Below are positions 52,061 through 61,228 of a DNA stretch of 64,000 nucleotides, piece after piece. Position numbers and translations under genes: made by a program. The notes under the pieces are model-generated. The model ran no database searches. It had not been told where the DNA came from and worked only from the letters and a program-made list of their open reading frames with translations. Position 1 is the first letter of the stretch. Each line of letters starts with the position of its first letter. The DNA is from JAJFFW01 sp038531315 (lineage in GTDB: Bacteria; Pseudomonadota; Alphaproteobacteria; Caulobacterales; Parvularculaceae). The stretch covers positions 1 to 64,000 of the forward strand of contig JBCBBT010000004.1 of assembly GCA_038531315.1 (NCBI GenBank), read 5' to 3'.

Positions 52061-52106
52061 GTCTCATGCAACAAAAAAGCCCTGGGTCTTTCTGACCCCT
52101 AATAAC

Positions 52107-52730
52107 TCAGCCGATCAGGCGATAGAAACGATCTTCCAGCGCTGCATCGGTCTTAAAGGCGCCGGTCATGGCGCGCGTGACGCACGCAACATCGGTTTTG
52201 TGAACGCCGCGCGTTGAGATGCAATAATGCTGAGCGTCAACGAGGACGGCGACGCCGCGCGGTTTCAGCGCTTTCTCGATGGCGTCCGCAATCTGATTGG
52301 TCAGGATTTCCTGACTTTGCAGTCGGTGCGCATAGGCGTCGACCACGCGGGCGAGTTTTGAAATCCCGACCACTTTATCCGAAGGCAGATAAGCCACATG
52401 CGCAACGCCAATGATCGGCTGGATGTGGTGCTCGCAATGGGATTCGATCCGGATGTCTTTAAGCAAGACAATGTCGTCATATCCCTCGACCTCCTCAAAG
52501 GTCCGCGACAGGATCTCGACAGGGTCCTGTTTGTAGCCTTCAAGGAATTCCTCATACGCATCGACAAAACGCTTCGGCGTATCGAGCAAGCCCTCGCGAG
52601 ACGGATTTTCGCCAAAATAGGCTAGGAGCGTGCGCACGGCTTCTTCAGCTGCGGCGCGATCGGGCGTCGCCGTTGTTTGGTGACGACGCGCATCGCCGGC
52701 GGCATTGAGGGGAATAGTTTCAGCGGTCAT
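52107..52730 (-). CDS. folE: GTP cyclohydrolase I
   Basis: 207 residues from ATG 52730; the frame is open far upstream, but that part is antisense-like and Arg-rich. The zinc ligands are in IESHCEHHIQP and the Cys of HYCISTRG; the substrate loop VVGISKLARVVDAYAHRLQSQE is typical. It makes dihydroneopterin triphosphate from GTP for folate. It begins 19 bases after ribH on the same strand, so it is likely the last gene of the riboswitch-controlled rib operon, an unusual position. In many relatives nusB takes that place. Confidence 0.96.
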   Translation of the reverse strand: MTAETIPLNAAGDARRHQTTATPDRAAAEEAVRTLLAYFGENPSREGLLDTPKRFVDAYEEFLEGYKQDPVEILSRTFEEVEGYDDIVLLKDIRIESHCEHHIQPIIGVAHVAYLPSDKVVGISKLARVVDAYAHRLQSQEILTNQIADAIEKALKPRGVAVLVDAQHYCISTRGVHKTDVACVTRAMTGAFKTDAALEDRFYRLIG

Positions 52731-52749
52731 GGCTATCGAACTCCTGACG

Positions 52750-53223
52750 TTATGCTTCCGCGATCGCACGCGTGAGATTGATCGTTTCGATGAGAGCAAG
52801 CGCGGCTTCCGCGCCTTTGTTGCCGGCCTTCGCGCCCGCGCGTTCGATCGCCTGCTCAATGCTGTCGACCGTGAGGACGCCAAACGCAATCGGCACGCCG
52901 GTGTCGTGCATGGCGCTCGCGACGCCGCGCGCGGCCTCGCCGGCGACGTAGTCAAAATGCGGCGTTGCGCCCCTGATGACGCAGCCGAGCGCGACGACGC
53001 CGTGATAGCGGCCCGTGTCGGCGAGCTTTCGCGCAATGAAAGGCGCCTCAAACGCGCCGGGCGCGGTCGCGACGTCGGTCGCGCCCGCGTCGCCGCCATG
53101 TCTGACGATTGCGTCCTTTGCCCCATCAAGGAGGCGATCGGTAATGAAATCATTCCACCGCGTGGTGACGATTGCGATCCGCAATCCGGCGGCGGAAATG
53201 TGGCCTTCGAAAGTCTTACTCAT
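52750..53223 (-). CDS. ribH: 6,7-dimethyl-8-ribityllumazine synthase
   Basis: 157 residues. Family motifs are VATAPGAFEAPFIARKLADTGRYHGVVALGCVIRGATPHFDYVAGEAARG (seen as two blocks) and TGVPIAFGVLTVDSIEQAIERAGAKAGNKGAEAA. It condenses the ribityl-pyrimidine with dihydroxybutanone phosphate from RibB, and forms a pentamer or icosahedral shell. It lies 11 bases after ribB. Confidence 0.97.
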   Translation of the reverse strand: MSKTFEGHISAAGLRIAIVTTRWNDFITDRLLDGAKDAIVRHGGDAGATDVATAPGAFEAPFIARKLADTGRYHGVVALGCVIRGATPHFDYVAGEAARGVASAMHDTGVPIAFGVLTVDSIEQAIERAGAKAGNKGAEAALALIETINLTRAIAEA

Positions 53224-53234
53224 GGGACAACTCT

Positions 53235-53897
53235 TTATCCTGCAGCGGAGATTTTAGTTCTGGGGACCGCATCGTTCGCCGCCGCCGTTGAACGGCGATA
53301 GGCTGCGATCGCGGCGACACTCGTGATCAGGATGTCGTGGCGGGCGCCGAATGCCTCAAGATCGGGCAGGCGCGCCATGGCCCCGTCATCATTCATCACT
53401 TCACAAATCATCGCCGCCGGGATCAGTCCCGCCAGCATGGCCAGATCGACGCTGGCTTCGGTTTGACCGTCGCGCTCAAGAACGCCGCCGGCGCGGGCGC
53501 GCAATGGAAACATATGCCCGGGCATCACGATATCATCGGCTGTTGATGCGGGATCGACGAGCGTGCGAACCGTGTGCGCGCGGTCGTGGGCTGAAATGCC
53601 GGTCGTCACGCCCCGGCGCGCCTCGACTGATACTGTAAAGGGTGTGCCAAACCCCGATTGATTTTCCGCCTGCGGCACCATCAAGGGCAGTGCAAATCGG
53701 TCTACAAGGTCCGGCGCCATCGCGCAGCAGATTAATCCGCGGCCTTCCTTTGCGAAAAAATTGACGAGTTCCGGCGTGACGAATTCTCCGGCCACGGCAA
53801 GATCGCCCTCGTTTTCGCGATCTTCGTCGTCGACGATGATCACCGGCCGTCCAAGGGCGAATGCCGCGACGGCGTCGTCAACCGATGCAAGGCTCAT
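53235..53897 (-). CDS. ribB: 3,4-dihydroxy-2-butanone 4-phosphate synthase (RibB only)
   Basis: 220 residues covering only the DHBP synthase domain: IIVDDEDRENEGDL with the acidic metal site, SGISAHDRAHT-type TTGISAHDRA, and PGHMFPLRARAGGVLERDGQTEAS. The GTP cyclohydrolase II (RibA) domain that is fused in many alphaproteobacterial RibBA proteins is absent, so RibA must be encoded elsewhere. It overlaps the ribE stop by 4 bases. Confidence 0.95.
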   Translation of the reverse strand: MSLASVDDAVAAFALGRPVIIVDDEDRENEGDLAVAGEFVTPELVNFFAKEGRGLICCAMAPDLVDRFALPLMVPQAENQSGFGTPFTVSVEARRGVTTGISAHDRAHTVRTLVDPASTADDIVMPGHMFPLRARAGGVLERDGQTEASVDLAMLAGLIPAAMICEVMNDDGAMARLPDLEAFGARHDILITSVAAIAAYRRSTAAANDAVPRTKISAAG

Positions 53898-54562
53898 TGC
53901 TGGGCTCCTTCGTTCAAAAATCCGTGCTGGGATAAAAATTCGGCCGTAATGGCTGCGTCACCGTCGGCCGGCGCGCGCGCCAGCAACAGGCGTTCGACAT
54001 ATTTGGCGAGAATATCGACCTCGAGATTAACCCGGTCGCCGACTTTCTTGCCTGGCTGGATGAGCTTGGTCTGGCTGTAGGCGATCAAGGTGACGTTGAA
54101 CCAGTCAGGGCCGGTATCAACCACGGTCAGCGATGCGCCGTCCATGGCGATGAAGCCTTTGGTGGTGATGTACCGCATGAGCGGTGCTGGCGTCTTGATG
54201 GTCATCCAGAGAGCGTCTTCGTCTTTGCGAAACGCCTCGATCACGCCTGTGGCGTCAATATGGCCCTGAACAAAGTGTCCGCCAAGGCGCGTCGTCGGCA
54301 GAACGGATCGCTCAAGATTGACCGGCGCGCCGGGCTTGAGATCGCCGAGATTGCTGCGCAACCGCGTTTCAGGGGCGAGGCCCACCGCAAAACTCGTCGC
54401 ATCGAAGGCCGTCACGGTGAGGCAGACGCCATTGACCGCAATGGAATCGCCAAGCGCGACATTTTCAAGAACCGTCTCACCCTCAATGGTCATCGCGTAT
54501 GTGTCGCCGCGATGATCGACAGCGCGCACAGCGCCAATTTCTTCAACCAGTCCGGTGAACAT
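53894..54562 (-). CDS. ribE: Riboflavin synthase alpha subunit
   Basis: 222 residues from ATG 54562, which overlaps ribD by one base. The two lumazine-binding half repeats are visible: MFTGLVEEIGAVRAVD with SIAVNGVCLTVTAFD, and GGHFVQGHIDATGVI with FIAMDGASLTVVD. It dismutates two lumazines to riboflavin and a ribityl-pyrimidine. Second gene of the riboswitch operon. Confidence 0.96.
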   Translation of the reverse strand: MFTGLVEEIGAVRAVDHRGDTYAMTIEGETVLENVALGDSIAVNGVCLTVTAFDATSFAVGLAPETRLRSNLGDLKPGAPVNLERSVLPTTRLGGHFVQGHIDATGVIEAFRKDEDALWMTIKTPAPLMRYITTKGFIAMDGASLTVVDTGPDWFNVTLIAYSQTKLIQPGKKVGDRVNLEVDILAKYVERLLLARAPADGDAAITAEFLSQHGFLNEGAQQ

Positions 54563-55680
54563 CACCCGGTCTCCTTGTTTGCGACTGCGCCGCGCCAAAC
54601 GATATCATCGCCGAGCCGTTCACTTTGCGCATCGACGAGGCGCCAGGCGTTTGAAAGTCTTTGTGCACCGGCGCCGCCGACCGGCGCTTTGGCGTCGCCG
54701 CCAATGATTACGGGCGCCACATAGGCCCAGACTTCATCGACGAGGTCGGCGTCAAAGAATGAGCCGAGGACAGCGCCGCCGCCTTCGACCATGACGCCGT
54801 TAAGGCCGCGCGCGCCGAGCGCTTCCAGCAACGCTATAAGGTCCGGGCGGCCCTGATGGTCCGTATCAAGAAGAAGAGTTTCAACGCCCATCGTTTCAAG
54901 CCGGTCAAGATTGGCGCGGGGCGCATTCTTGGCGGCGACGACGAGCGCGCCGGGCGCGGCCCGGTCAAACATCGCTGCGCTCGGCGGCGTGCGGGCTGTG
55001 CTGTCGAGGACGATGCGCAGCGGGTTTGAAACCTGCGCTTCGCCGGTCCGGTCGGTGAGGGCCGGATCGTCGGCGACAACCGTATCAACGCCGACAATGA
55101 CGGCGTCGCACATCCGGCGCAATCGGTGGCTGTCGGCGCGCGCCTGCGCGCCGGTGATCCACTGGCTGTCGCCGGTGCGTGTGGCGATCTTGCCGTCGAG
55201 GCTGGCCGCAAACTTCGCAGTCACATAGGGCCGTCCGGCGGCGATGCGCTTTAGCCAGAACCGGTTTTGATGGCGCGCCTCATCGGCGCAAACGCCGCTC
55301 GATATGGCGACGCCGTTTTCGCGCAAGGCTGCGCCGCCGCCGCCGGCAAGACGCGTCGGGTCGGAAAGCGCGTAAACCACCTCACGCACGCCGGCGTCGA
55401 TGACGGCGCGCGAGCAAGGCGGGGTCCGGCCCGTATGATTACAGGGCTCAAGCGTCACATAGAGCGTCGATCCCGCGGCGCGCGCGCCAGCCGCGCTCAG
55501 CGCTTCGACTTCGGCGTGGGGCAGGCCGGCGCCGCGGTGCCAGCCTTCGCCAACGATCTCGCCGTCGCTCACAACGACGCAACCGACCAGCGGATTGGGC
55601 GCTGTAAACCCCTCGGCGCGCGCGGCGAGGGCCAGCGCGCGGCGCATGAAGTCTGTTGGCGTCTGTTGGGCGTCGCCCAT
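54562..55680 (-). CDS. ribD: Bifunctional riboflavin deaminase/reductase RibD
   Basis: 372 residues. The N-terminal deaminase has PNPLVGCVVV, the zinc motif PHAEVEAL and TLEPCNHTGRTPPC. The C-terminal reductase has AASLDGKIATRTGDSQWITG and VEGGGAVLGSFF. It catalyses the second and third steps of riboflavin synthesis. First gene of the operon; its ATG follows directly on the T-run of the riboswitch terminator, and the GGGG in the terminator arm is the only candidate ribosome site. Confidence 0.96.
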   Translation of the reverse strand: MGDAQQTPTDFMRRALALAARAEGFTAPNPLVGCVVVSDGEIVGEGWHRGAGLPHAEVEALSAAGARAAGSTLYVTLEPCNHTGRTPPCSRAVIDAGVREVVYALSDPTRLAGGGGAALRENGVAISSGVCADEARHQNRFWLKRIAAGRPYVTAKFAASLDGKIATRTGDSQWITGAQARADSHRLRRMCDAVIVGVDTVVADDPALTDRTGEAQVSNPLRIVLDSTARTPPSAAMFDRAAPGALVVAAKNAPRANLDRLETMGVETLLLDTDHQGRPDLIALLEALGARGLNGVMVEGGGAVLGSFFDADLVDEVWAYVAPVIIGGDAKAPVGGAGAQRLSNAWRLVDAQSERLGDDIVWRGAVANKETG

Positions 55681-55712
55681 AAAAAAACCCCGTTGCTACA
55701 CAAGCATCGGGG
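55681..55712 (-). terminator. Riboswitch expression-platform terminator abutting ribD
   Basis: On the minus strand CCCCGATGCT-TGTGT-AGCAACGGGG forms a ten-pair arm with one A-A mismatch, followed by seven T and immediately the ribD ATG. The 3' arm GGGG lies seven bases before the ATG, where a Shine-Dalgarno would be. The hairpin can therefore block both elongation and initiation. Confidence 0.88.
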
Positions 55713-55809
55713 CGCAAACAGTGCGACTACGTTGACTGAACGCCGTCCGTTCCACGCATAAAGGCGCGCTACAGACATAGCGATCAGTCGCGTCAAAACG
55801 CGTCTGCCA

Positions 55810-55984
55810 GACCTTCTACCATCCGGACTATCACCGTCGGCTCCGGGCTCACACCGGAATCCTGCTTTGATCACACCGATATCGCGATCGGCTGATCTCG
55901 GCTCGCGGGCTCGTCAGCACGGCCAATCAAGGCCAAATTCGCTGCATTACCGCCGGTGGGGACTTTCACCCCGCCCCGAAGATC
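55810..55984 (-). promoter_or_regulatory. FMN riboswitch (RFN element)
   Basis: The minus strand reads GATCTTC-GGGGCGGGGTGAAA, then CCCACCGGCGGTAAT, AGCCCGCGAGC, CCGGTGTGAGCCCGG, AGCCGACGGTGATAGTCCGG and ATGGTAGAAGGTC. These are the conserved blocks of the FMN aptamer. The P1 helix is GATCTTC (55984-55978) with GAAGGTC (55816-55810), seven pairs. It senses flavin mononucleotide and switches ribD-ribE-ribB-ribH (and probably folE) off when FMN is abundant. The P3-P4 region holds a long variable arm with GGCC repeats. Confidence 0.97.
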
Positions 55985-56100
55985 TTATGAACGGCTCTCG
56001 CCGCCAGTCGAAAATACGCATTCCGCTGTGGAAATACAATATCCGCAAGCAGCATGGCCGATCGCCGCACCGGAAGTGCTGCGGCATTGCTGAAAAGGTC

Positions 56101-56742
56101 CTATGACTGGGACCCCCAGAGCTGGCGCACGCGGCGATCGCGCCCGCATCCATTGCGGTAAAGCGCGTATCGGACAGGATTCTTCTTGTAATAATCCTGG
56201 TGATATTCCTCCGCCGGCCAGAACTTTTTCGCGTCGGTGACCGGCGTGACCACCTTTTTACCGAGTATTTCCTGCGCCTCATTCAGCGAGGCTTCGGCGG
56301 CGCGGCGTTGATCGTCGGACCTGACGAAAATACCCGTCACATAAGAGTGGCCGCGATCGCAGAACTGGCCGCCGTCATCCAGCGGATCAACATGGCGAAA
56401 GAAATAGTCGACCAGCTCCCGGTAGGTGACCGCCGCCGGGTCGTAACGCACTTTGACCGCCTCAACGTGGCCGGTCTTTTCATAGGTCACTTGCTTGTAG
56501 GTGGGGTTTTCAACGTCCCCGCCCGTATATCCCGATACGGCCTCGAAAACGCCGTCGAGCTTTTCAAAATCCGCCTCAACGCACCAGAAACAGCCGCCGG
56601 CGAATATCGCGATGGCGTCGCCGTCTGCAACGCTGGCCGGCGTTTTCGTTTCCGCAGACTGCTCAGAGGGCGCGCCAAAGTTGATGGCGGCGAAACCGCC
56701 GACTGCGGCGGCCAAGATGATAAATACCAGTAAACGCTTCAT
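56101..56742 (-). CDS. msrA: Peptide methionine sulfoxide reductase A, exported
   Basis: 213 residues. An N-terminal hydrophobic segment (about 4-22, LLVFIILAAAVGGFAAI) acts as signal or anchor, so it is probably periplasmic. The catalytic Cys is in FAGGCFWCVEADFEKLDGV, substrate residues in PTYKQVTYEKTGHVEAV and GQFCDRGHSYVTG, and the C-terminal resolving Cys in YRNGCGRD. It reduces methionine-S-sulfoxide in proteins. No msrB is adjacent. Confidence 0.95.
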   Translation of the reverse strand: MKRLLVFIILAAAVGGFAAINFGAPSEQSAETKTPASVADGDAIAIFAGGCFWCVEADFEKLDGVFEAVSGYTGGDVENPTYKQVTYEKTGHVEAVKVRYDPAAVTYRELVDYFFRHVDPLDDGGQFCDRGHSYVTGIFVRSDDQRRAAEASLNEAQEILGKKVVTPVTDAKKFWPAEEYHQDYYKKNPVRYALYRNGCGRDRRVRQLWGSQS

Positions 56743-56897
56743 TTTTTGCCTTTTTTCGCGTTGTGAGCGCTACAAATAGACGGCTTTGCGTTCGTTTAAA
56801 ACGTTGATAACGCGATTGTTAATTCCCCGCACATGCGCTTTGGTTTCGCCGAAGGCGTCGATTTTAAACATATCGAGTTCAGACATGGAGTTTTGCT

Positions 56898-59138
56898 GTG
56901 ACCGTTAGATTCCTGATCGCAGCCGCATTGGCGGCGAGCCTTGCCGGTTGCGGCGCAGAGCAAAGCGCAACCGAACCAGCGCCAGAAGAAAAGGCATCCC
57001 CTATGACGAATACGGACCCCTTCGAGCAAGATCGGGCGGTCGCGCCGCCGGCGGTTGAAAAGCGGCCGGTTGAAATCACCCAGCACAACGAGACGCGCGT
57101 CGACGATTACGGCTGGTTGCGCGTCGATAACTGGCAGGAAGTGTTGCGCGATCCCTCGGCGCTGGCGGAAGACGTCAGGAATGTTCTTGAGGCGGAAAAC
57201 GCCTATTACGGCGCAATGACCGACGACCTTGAAGGTCTTCGAAAGGCGCTTGTTGCTGAGATGCGCGCCCGGGTTAAGGAAAACGAGGCCTCGCCGCCGA
57301 TGCTCCACGGGCCGTGGAAGTACTGGTACGAATATCGCGAGGGCGGCGAATACCGGATTTACAAACGTGCGCCGCGCGAGGGCGGCGAGGAGCGTATCCT
57401 GTTCGACGGCGATGCGGAAAGCGCCGGATCGACATTTTTCAGCATTGGCGGCTTTTCACAAAGCCCGGATCATCGCTTTGCGGCCTATGCCGTAGACCGT
57501 CTTGGGTCTGAGTATTATACGATCAAGGTCCGCGATATCGAGAGCGGCGCAGACCTTGGCGATGTGATCGAGAACGCCGATAGCGACGGCGCAATCTGGG
57601 CCGCCGGCTCCAATGCCTTTTACTATGTCGAAAGAGACGACAATCAGCGTCCGCGCCGCGTCAAACGCCACGTCCTCGGCAGCGACCCGAAAAGCGATGC
57701 GGTTGTCTATGAGGAGCCGAGCGACGACTTTTTTCTGGGCGTATCGAAAAGTCAAAGCGGCGATTATATTTTTATCACGTCCTCAAATCAGATCACCAGC
57801 GAAGTCCGTTTCCTGCGCGCCGACGCGCAAAAGCCTGTCGCAACCGTGATCGCCCCGCGTGCTGAAGGTGTTGAATATTACGCCGAACATCACGGCGATG
57901 ACTTTCTCATCTATACAAACGCTGATGGGGCGGTGAACTTTAAATTGATGAAAGCGCCCGTAAATGCGCCTGCAAAAGACAGCTGGCAGGCGTTTTTGGA
58001 CCACCGCGCTGACGTTCATCTGACTTCGTTCATTCCTTATAAGGATTTTTACGTCCGACTCGAGCGCAGCGATGCGTTGCCGCGTATCGTGGTCTCAGAC
58101 TATGAGGGCGAGGAACATACCATCGCATTCGATGAAGCCGCCTACAGTATTGGCCTGGTCGCCGGCTTTGAGTTCGACACATCGACATTGCGCTTTACCT
58201 ATGAATCGCCGGCGACGCCGGAAGAAACATTCGATTACGACATGGCAAGCAGAGACCGTGTTCTCGTGAAACGCCAGGAATTGCCGTCAGGCCATGACAA
58301 GGATCGCTATGTTGTCGAGCGTTTCAAGGCAGCCGCGCCCGACGGCGCCGGCGTGCCGGTGACGGTGTTGCGGCTGAAATCGACAAAGCTCGACGGCGGC
58401 GCGCCGGTCCTGCTCTACGGATACGGTTCTTACGGCGTCACGATACCGGCGAGTTTCTCGAGCAATATCCTGCCTCTCGTTGATCGCGGGGTAATCTATG
58501 TCGTCGCGCATCCGCGCGGCGGCGCTGCGCTCGGGCGTCAATGGTATCTCGACGGCAAGCTCGACAAGAAGATGAACACCTTCACTGACTTTAACGCTGT
58601 CGCGGACGATCTTATCCGCCGTGGATACACCGCCGAGCGGCGCATCGTTATTTATGGCGGCAGCGCCGGCGGTCTTTTGGTCGGGGCCGCAATCAATTTG
58701 CGCCCCGAACTTTACGCCGGCGTCATGGCGGCGGTGCCGTTTGTCGATGTCATCAATACGATTTCCGACGGCGACCTGCCGCTGACGCCCCCAGAGTGGG
58801 AGGAGTGGGGCAATCCGATTACCAGTGCGGAAGAATACGGGTGGATCAGGGCATACTCGCCCTATGAGAATATTCAGAACACGCAGTATCCGCCGATTAT
58901 GGCGACGGGCGGGTTGACCGATTACCGGGTCACCTATTGGGAAATGGCGAAATGGGTCGCTCGTCTGCGCGATGACGCCCGCGGCGGACCGTTCTTGCTG
59001 CGTATGAATATGGGCGCGGGGCATGGCGGCTCGGCGGCGCGGTTCGAAAGACTCGATGAGCGGGCGCATCTTTACGCTTTTGCGCTGAAATCTCTTGGCA
59101 TGGCGGACGCGACGCCGGAAGCGCAAGATGCGCCGTGA
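56898..59138 (+). CDS. ptrB: S9 family prolyl oligopeptidase / oligopeptidase B, lipoprotein
   Basis: 746 residues from GTG 56898. A lipobox SLAGCG is near residue 18. A propeller domain (about 60-460) precedes the hydrolase domain, which has VLLYGYGSYG, RGGAALGRQWY, nucleophile IYGGSAGGLL, the acid in TGGLTDYRVTYWE and His in MGAGHGGSA. It cleaves short peptides after basic or Pro residues. Oligopeptidase B is often cytoplasmic, so a lipoprotein form implies a periplasmic role. No operon partner is seen. Confidence 0.93.
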   Translation: MTVRFLIAAALAASLAGCGAEQSATEPAPEEKASPMTNTDPFEQDRAVAPPAVEKRPVEITQHNETRVDDYGWLRVDNWQEVLRDPSALAEDVRNVLEAENAYYGAMTDDLEGLRKALVAEMRARVKENEASPPMLHGPWKYWYEYREGGEYRIYKRAPREGGEERILFDGDAESAGSTFFSIGGFSQSPDHRFAAYAVDRLGSEYYTIKVRDIESGADLGDVIENADSDGAIWAAGSNAFYYVERDDNQRPRRVKRHVLGSDPKSDAVVYEEPSDDFFLGVSKSQSGDYIFITSSNQITSEVRFLRADAQKPVATVIAPRAEGVEYYAEHHGDDFLIYTNADGAVNFKLMKAPVNAPAKDSWQAFLDHRADVHLTSFIPYKDFYVRLERSDALPRIVVSDYEGEEHTIAFDEAAYSIGLVAGFEFDTSTLRFTYESPATPEETFDYDMASRDRVLVKRQELPSGHDKDRYVVERFKAAAPDGAGVPVTVLRLKSTKLDGGAPVLLYGYGSYGVTIPASFSSNILPLVDRGVIYVVAHPRGGAALGRQWYLDGKLDKKMNTFTDFNAVADDLIRRGYTAERRIVIYGGSAGGLLVGAAINLRPELYAGVMAAVPFVDVINTISDGDLPLTPPEWEEWGNPITSAEEYGWIRAYSPYENIQNTQYPPIMATGGLTDYRVTYWEMAKWVARLRDDARGGPFLLRMNMGAGHGGSAARFERLDERAHLYAFALKSLGMADATPEAQDAP

Positions 59139-59336
59139 CGTCAGCGCGCGGGCGCGTTGCGGTTATTCGGCGGCGGGCGTGTTCCCGCGCGCCTCACATC
59201 GCGGTGATCTGAATGCGAGCGGCGATGAATTCAGCGTCGCCGTCGCTATATGCACCGCTGACAACGGCGAACAGCCTGCCTGAAGCGCCGACAAGGCCGC
59301 TGCGCGTGGTCCAACACCTAACGGAGAAGAAGAACA

Positions 59337-59813
59337 ATGAATATCGTTAAATGGGTCCTGTCGCTGGCGCTTGGCGCTTTTTTGATCGTTTTCGGCGTCA
59401 CCAAGTTTACCGGGGGCGCCCATATTTTTCCGTATATTGAATACAAGGCGGCGGCGCTCGGGTTTCCGATGGCTGACGTGTTTTTCCCTGTCGTAAATTA
59501 CGCAACCGGTCTTCTGGAAATCGCGGCGGGCCTTTTGGTCATCGCGCCTTTTACGCGCGTTATCGGGTCGAAAATCGCGGTGCTGCCGCTTTTCGGTGCT
59601 GTGATATTTCATTTGTCGCCGCTCCTCGGCGTGAAAACGCCGGACGGGTTCAATGAGGCGGATGCTGCGACGGTTTCACTAACAGCGGCGCTGGAAGCGG
59701 GCGGACCCTTTTTGAGGGATCACTTTAGCGCGGGTGCGTCTTACTCACTGTTTTCGATTGCTGCGGTGATGCTGGCGATTGCGCTCGCCAATGCGGTTTT
59801 GCACCGCCGTTGA
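59337..59813 (+). CDS. DoxX-like membrane protein
   Basis: 158 residues, four predicted membrane segments (about 5-24, 52-73, 78-98, 131-152). The start VLSLALGAFLIVFGVTKFTGG and the LEIAAGLLVIAPFTRVIG segment resemble the DoxX/DoxD superfamily. The loop between helices 3 and 4 carries VKTPDGFNEADAATV. Function is unknown. It is convergent with purB. Confidence 0.75.
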   Translation: MNIVKWVLSLALGAFLIVFGVTKFTGGAHIFPYIEYKAAALGFPMADVFFPVVNYATGLLEIAAGLLVIAPFTRVIGSKIAVLPLFGAVIFHLSPLLGVKTPDGFNEADAATVSLTAALEAGGPFLRDHFSAGASYSLFSIAAVMLAIALANAVLHRR

Positions 59814-59829
59814 TCGGCGCCATGCGTTT

Positions 59830-61137
59830 CTATTCGGCGCTGAAAACCCGGGCAAAAATCGTATCAACGTGCTTTGTATGGTGGCCGAGATCGAAGAGGG
59901 CGTCGAGGTCGCTGGCTGACAAATACGCCGTAACGTCGTTGTCGGCTTTCAGATTATCCAGAAAAGCGCCTTCGCCGCGCCATGCCGGCATGGCGTTTCG
60001 CTGGACGAGACGATAGGCGTCTTCGCGCGAGGCGCCGGCCTGGGTCAGGGCGAGCAGAACGCGCTGCGAATGGACAAGCCCGCCAAGTCGATTGAGGTTC
60101 GCCTCGCAGCGCTCGGGATAAATCACAAGCTTTTCGATGACGCCGGCGAGCCGGTGCAGCGCAAAGTCGAGATGGATCGTTGCGTCAGGTCCGATCCCGC
60201 GCTCAACCGAAGAATGCGAAATATCGCGTTCATGCCACAAGGCGACGTTTTCCAGGGCCGGGGTCACGCACATCCGCACCAGCCGCGCAAGGCCGGTGAG
60301 ATTTTCGGTGAGGATCGGGTTGCGCTTGTGCGGCATTGCGGACGAGCCTTTCTGGCCCGGCGCAAAATATTCCTCCGCCTCCAGAACTTCGGTGCGTTGC
60401 AAGTGCCTGATTTCCGTCGCCAGCCGTTCTATTGACGATGCAATGACGCCGAGCGCCGCGAAAAATGCGGCGTGACGGTCGCGCGGGATCACTTGTGTTG
60501 AAACGGGCTCAACACTGAGACCCAGTTTTTCCGCCACATGGGCTTCAACAGCGGGGTCAATATTCGCGAAGGTCCCGACGGCGCCCGAAATGGCGCAGAC
60601 GGCGATTTCAGCGCGGGCCGCCTCCATCCGCAGACGCGCACGTTTGAATTCTTCATAAAAGCTTGCCAGCTTCAATCCCATGGTCGTCGGTTCAGCGTGG
60701 ATGCCGTGGCTGCGTCCTACGCATGCGGTTAGTTTGTGTTCAAAGGCGCGCTCCTTCAATGCGCTCAGTACACGGTTAATACCCGCCAGCAGGAGATCGC
60801 TGGCGCGCGCCAATTGCACCGACAGGCACGTGTCGAGGACGTCCGACGACGTCATGCCCTGATGAACAAAACGGGCCTCGGGCCCGACGGTTTCGGCCAG
60901 GTGGGTCAGGAAAGCGATGACGTCGTGTTTGACCTCGCGTTCGATTTCGTCAATCCGCGCCACGTCGAACGTCGCCTTGTCGCCTTTTTCCCGGACGACT
61001 TTTGCGGCTTCTGCGGGAATAACGCCGAGATCGGCCATCTTCTCCGCGGCGAGGGCTTCAATTTCGAACCAGATGCGGAATTTCGATGCGGGCGACCAGA
61101 TATCGGTCATTTCCTGACGGGCGTAGCGCGGGATCAT
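59830..61137 (-). CDS. purB: Adenylosuccinate lyase
   Basis: 435 residues. Fumarase-superfamily signature SSAMPHKRNP is present, with RFVHQGMTSSDVLDT and CVGRSHGIHAEPTT. It acts twice in purine synthesis, releasing fumarate from SAICAR and adenylosuccinate. It is divergent from the DUF805 gene. Confidence 0.97.
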   Translation of the reverse strand: MIPRYARQEMTDIWSPASKFRIWFEIEALAAEKMADLGVIPAEAAKVVREKGDKATFDVARIDEIEREVKHDVIAFLTHLAETVGPEARFVHQGMTSSDVLDTCLSVQLARASDLLLAGINRVLSALKERAFEHKLTACVGRSHGIHAEPTTMGLKLASFYEEFKRARLRMEAARAEIAVCAISGAVGTFANIDPAVEAHVAEKLGLSVEPVSTQVIPRDRHAAFFAALGVIASSIERLATEIRHLQRTEVLEAEEYFAPGQKGSSAMPHKRNPILTENLTGLARLVRMCVTPALENVALWHERDISHSSVERGIGPDATIHLDFALHRLAGVIEKLVIYPERCEANLNRLGGLVHSQRVLLALTQAGASREDAYRLVQRNAMPAWRGEGAFLDNLKADNDVTAYLSASDLDALFDLGHHTKHVDTIFARVFSAE

Positions 61138-61228
61138 GGAACACTTTCACACTGTTTTGGCGGGTGGGCGGCCTTTGATATTTGGACACGCTTTTGAACA
61201 CAAGCTAGCCTGATCGCCTACAGAAGGA

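Noticed and set aside
52731..53153. N-terminal extension of folE
   Set aside because: The extension is Arg/Ser-rich and lies over ribH in another frame; the ATG at 52730 fits GTP cyclohydrolase I.
59139..59336. Small gene between the oligopeptidase and the DoxX-like gene
   Set aside because: Frames here lack a start with a ribosome site and show no family-like sequence.
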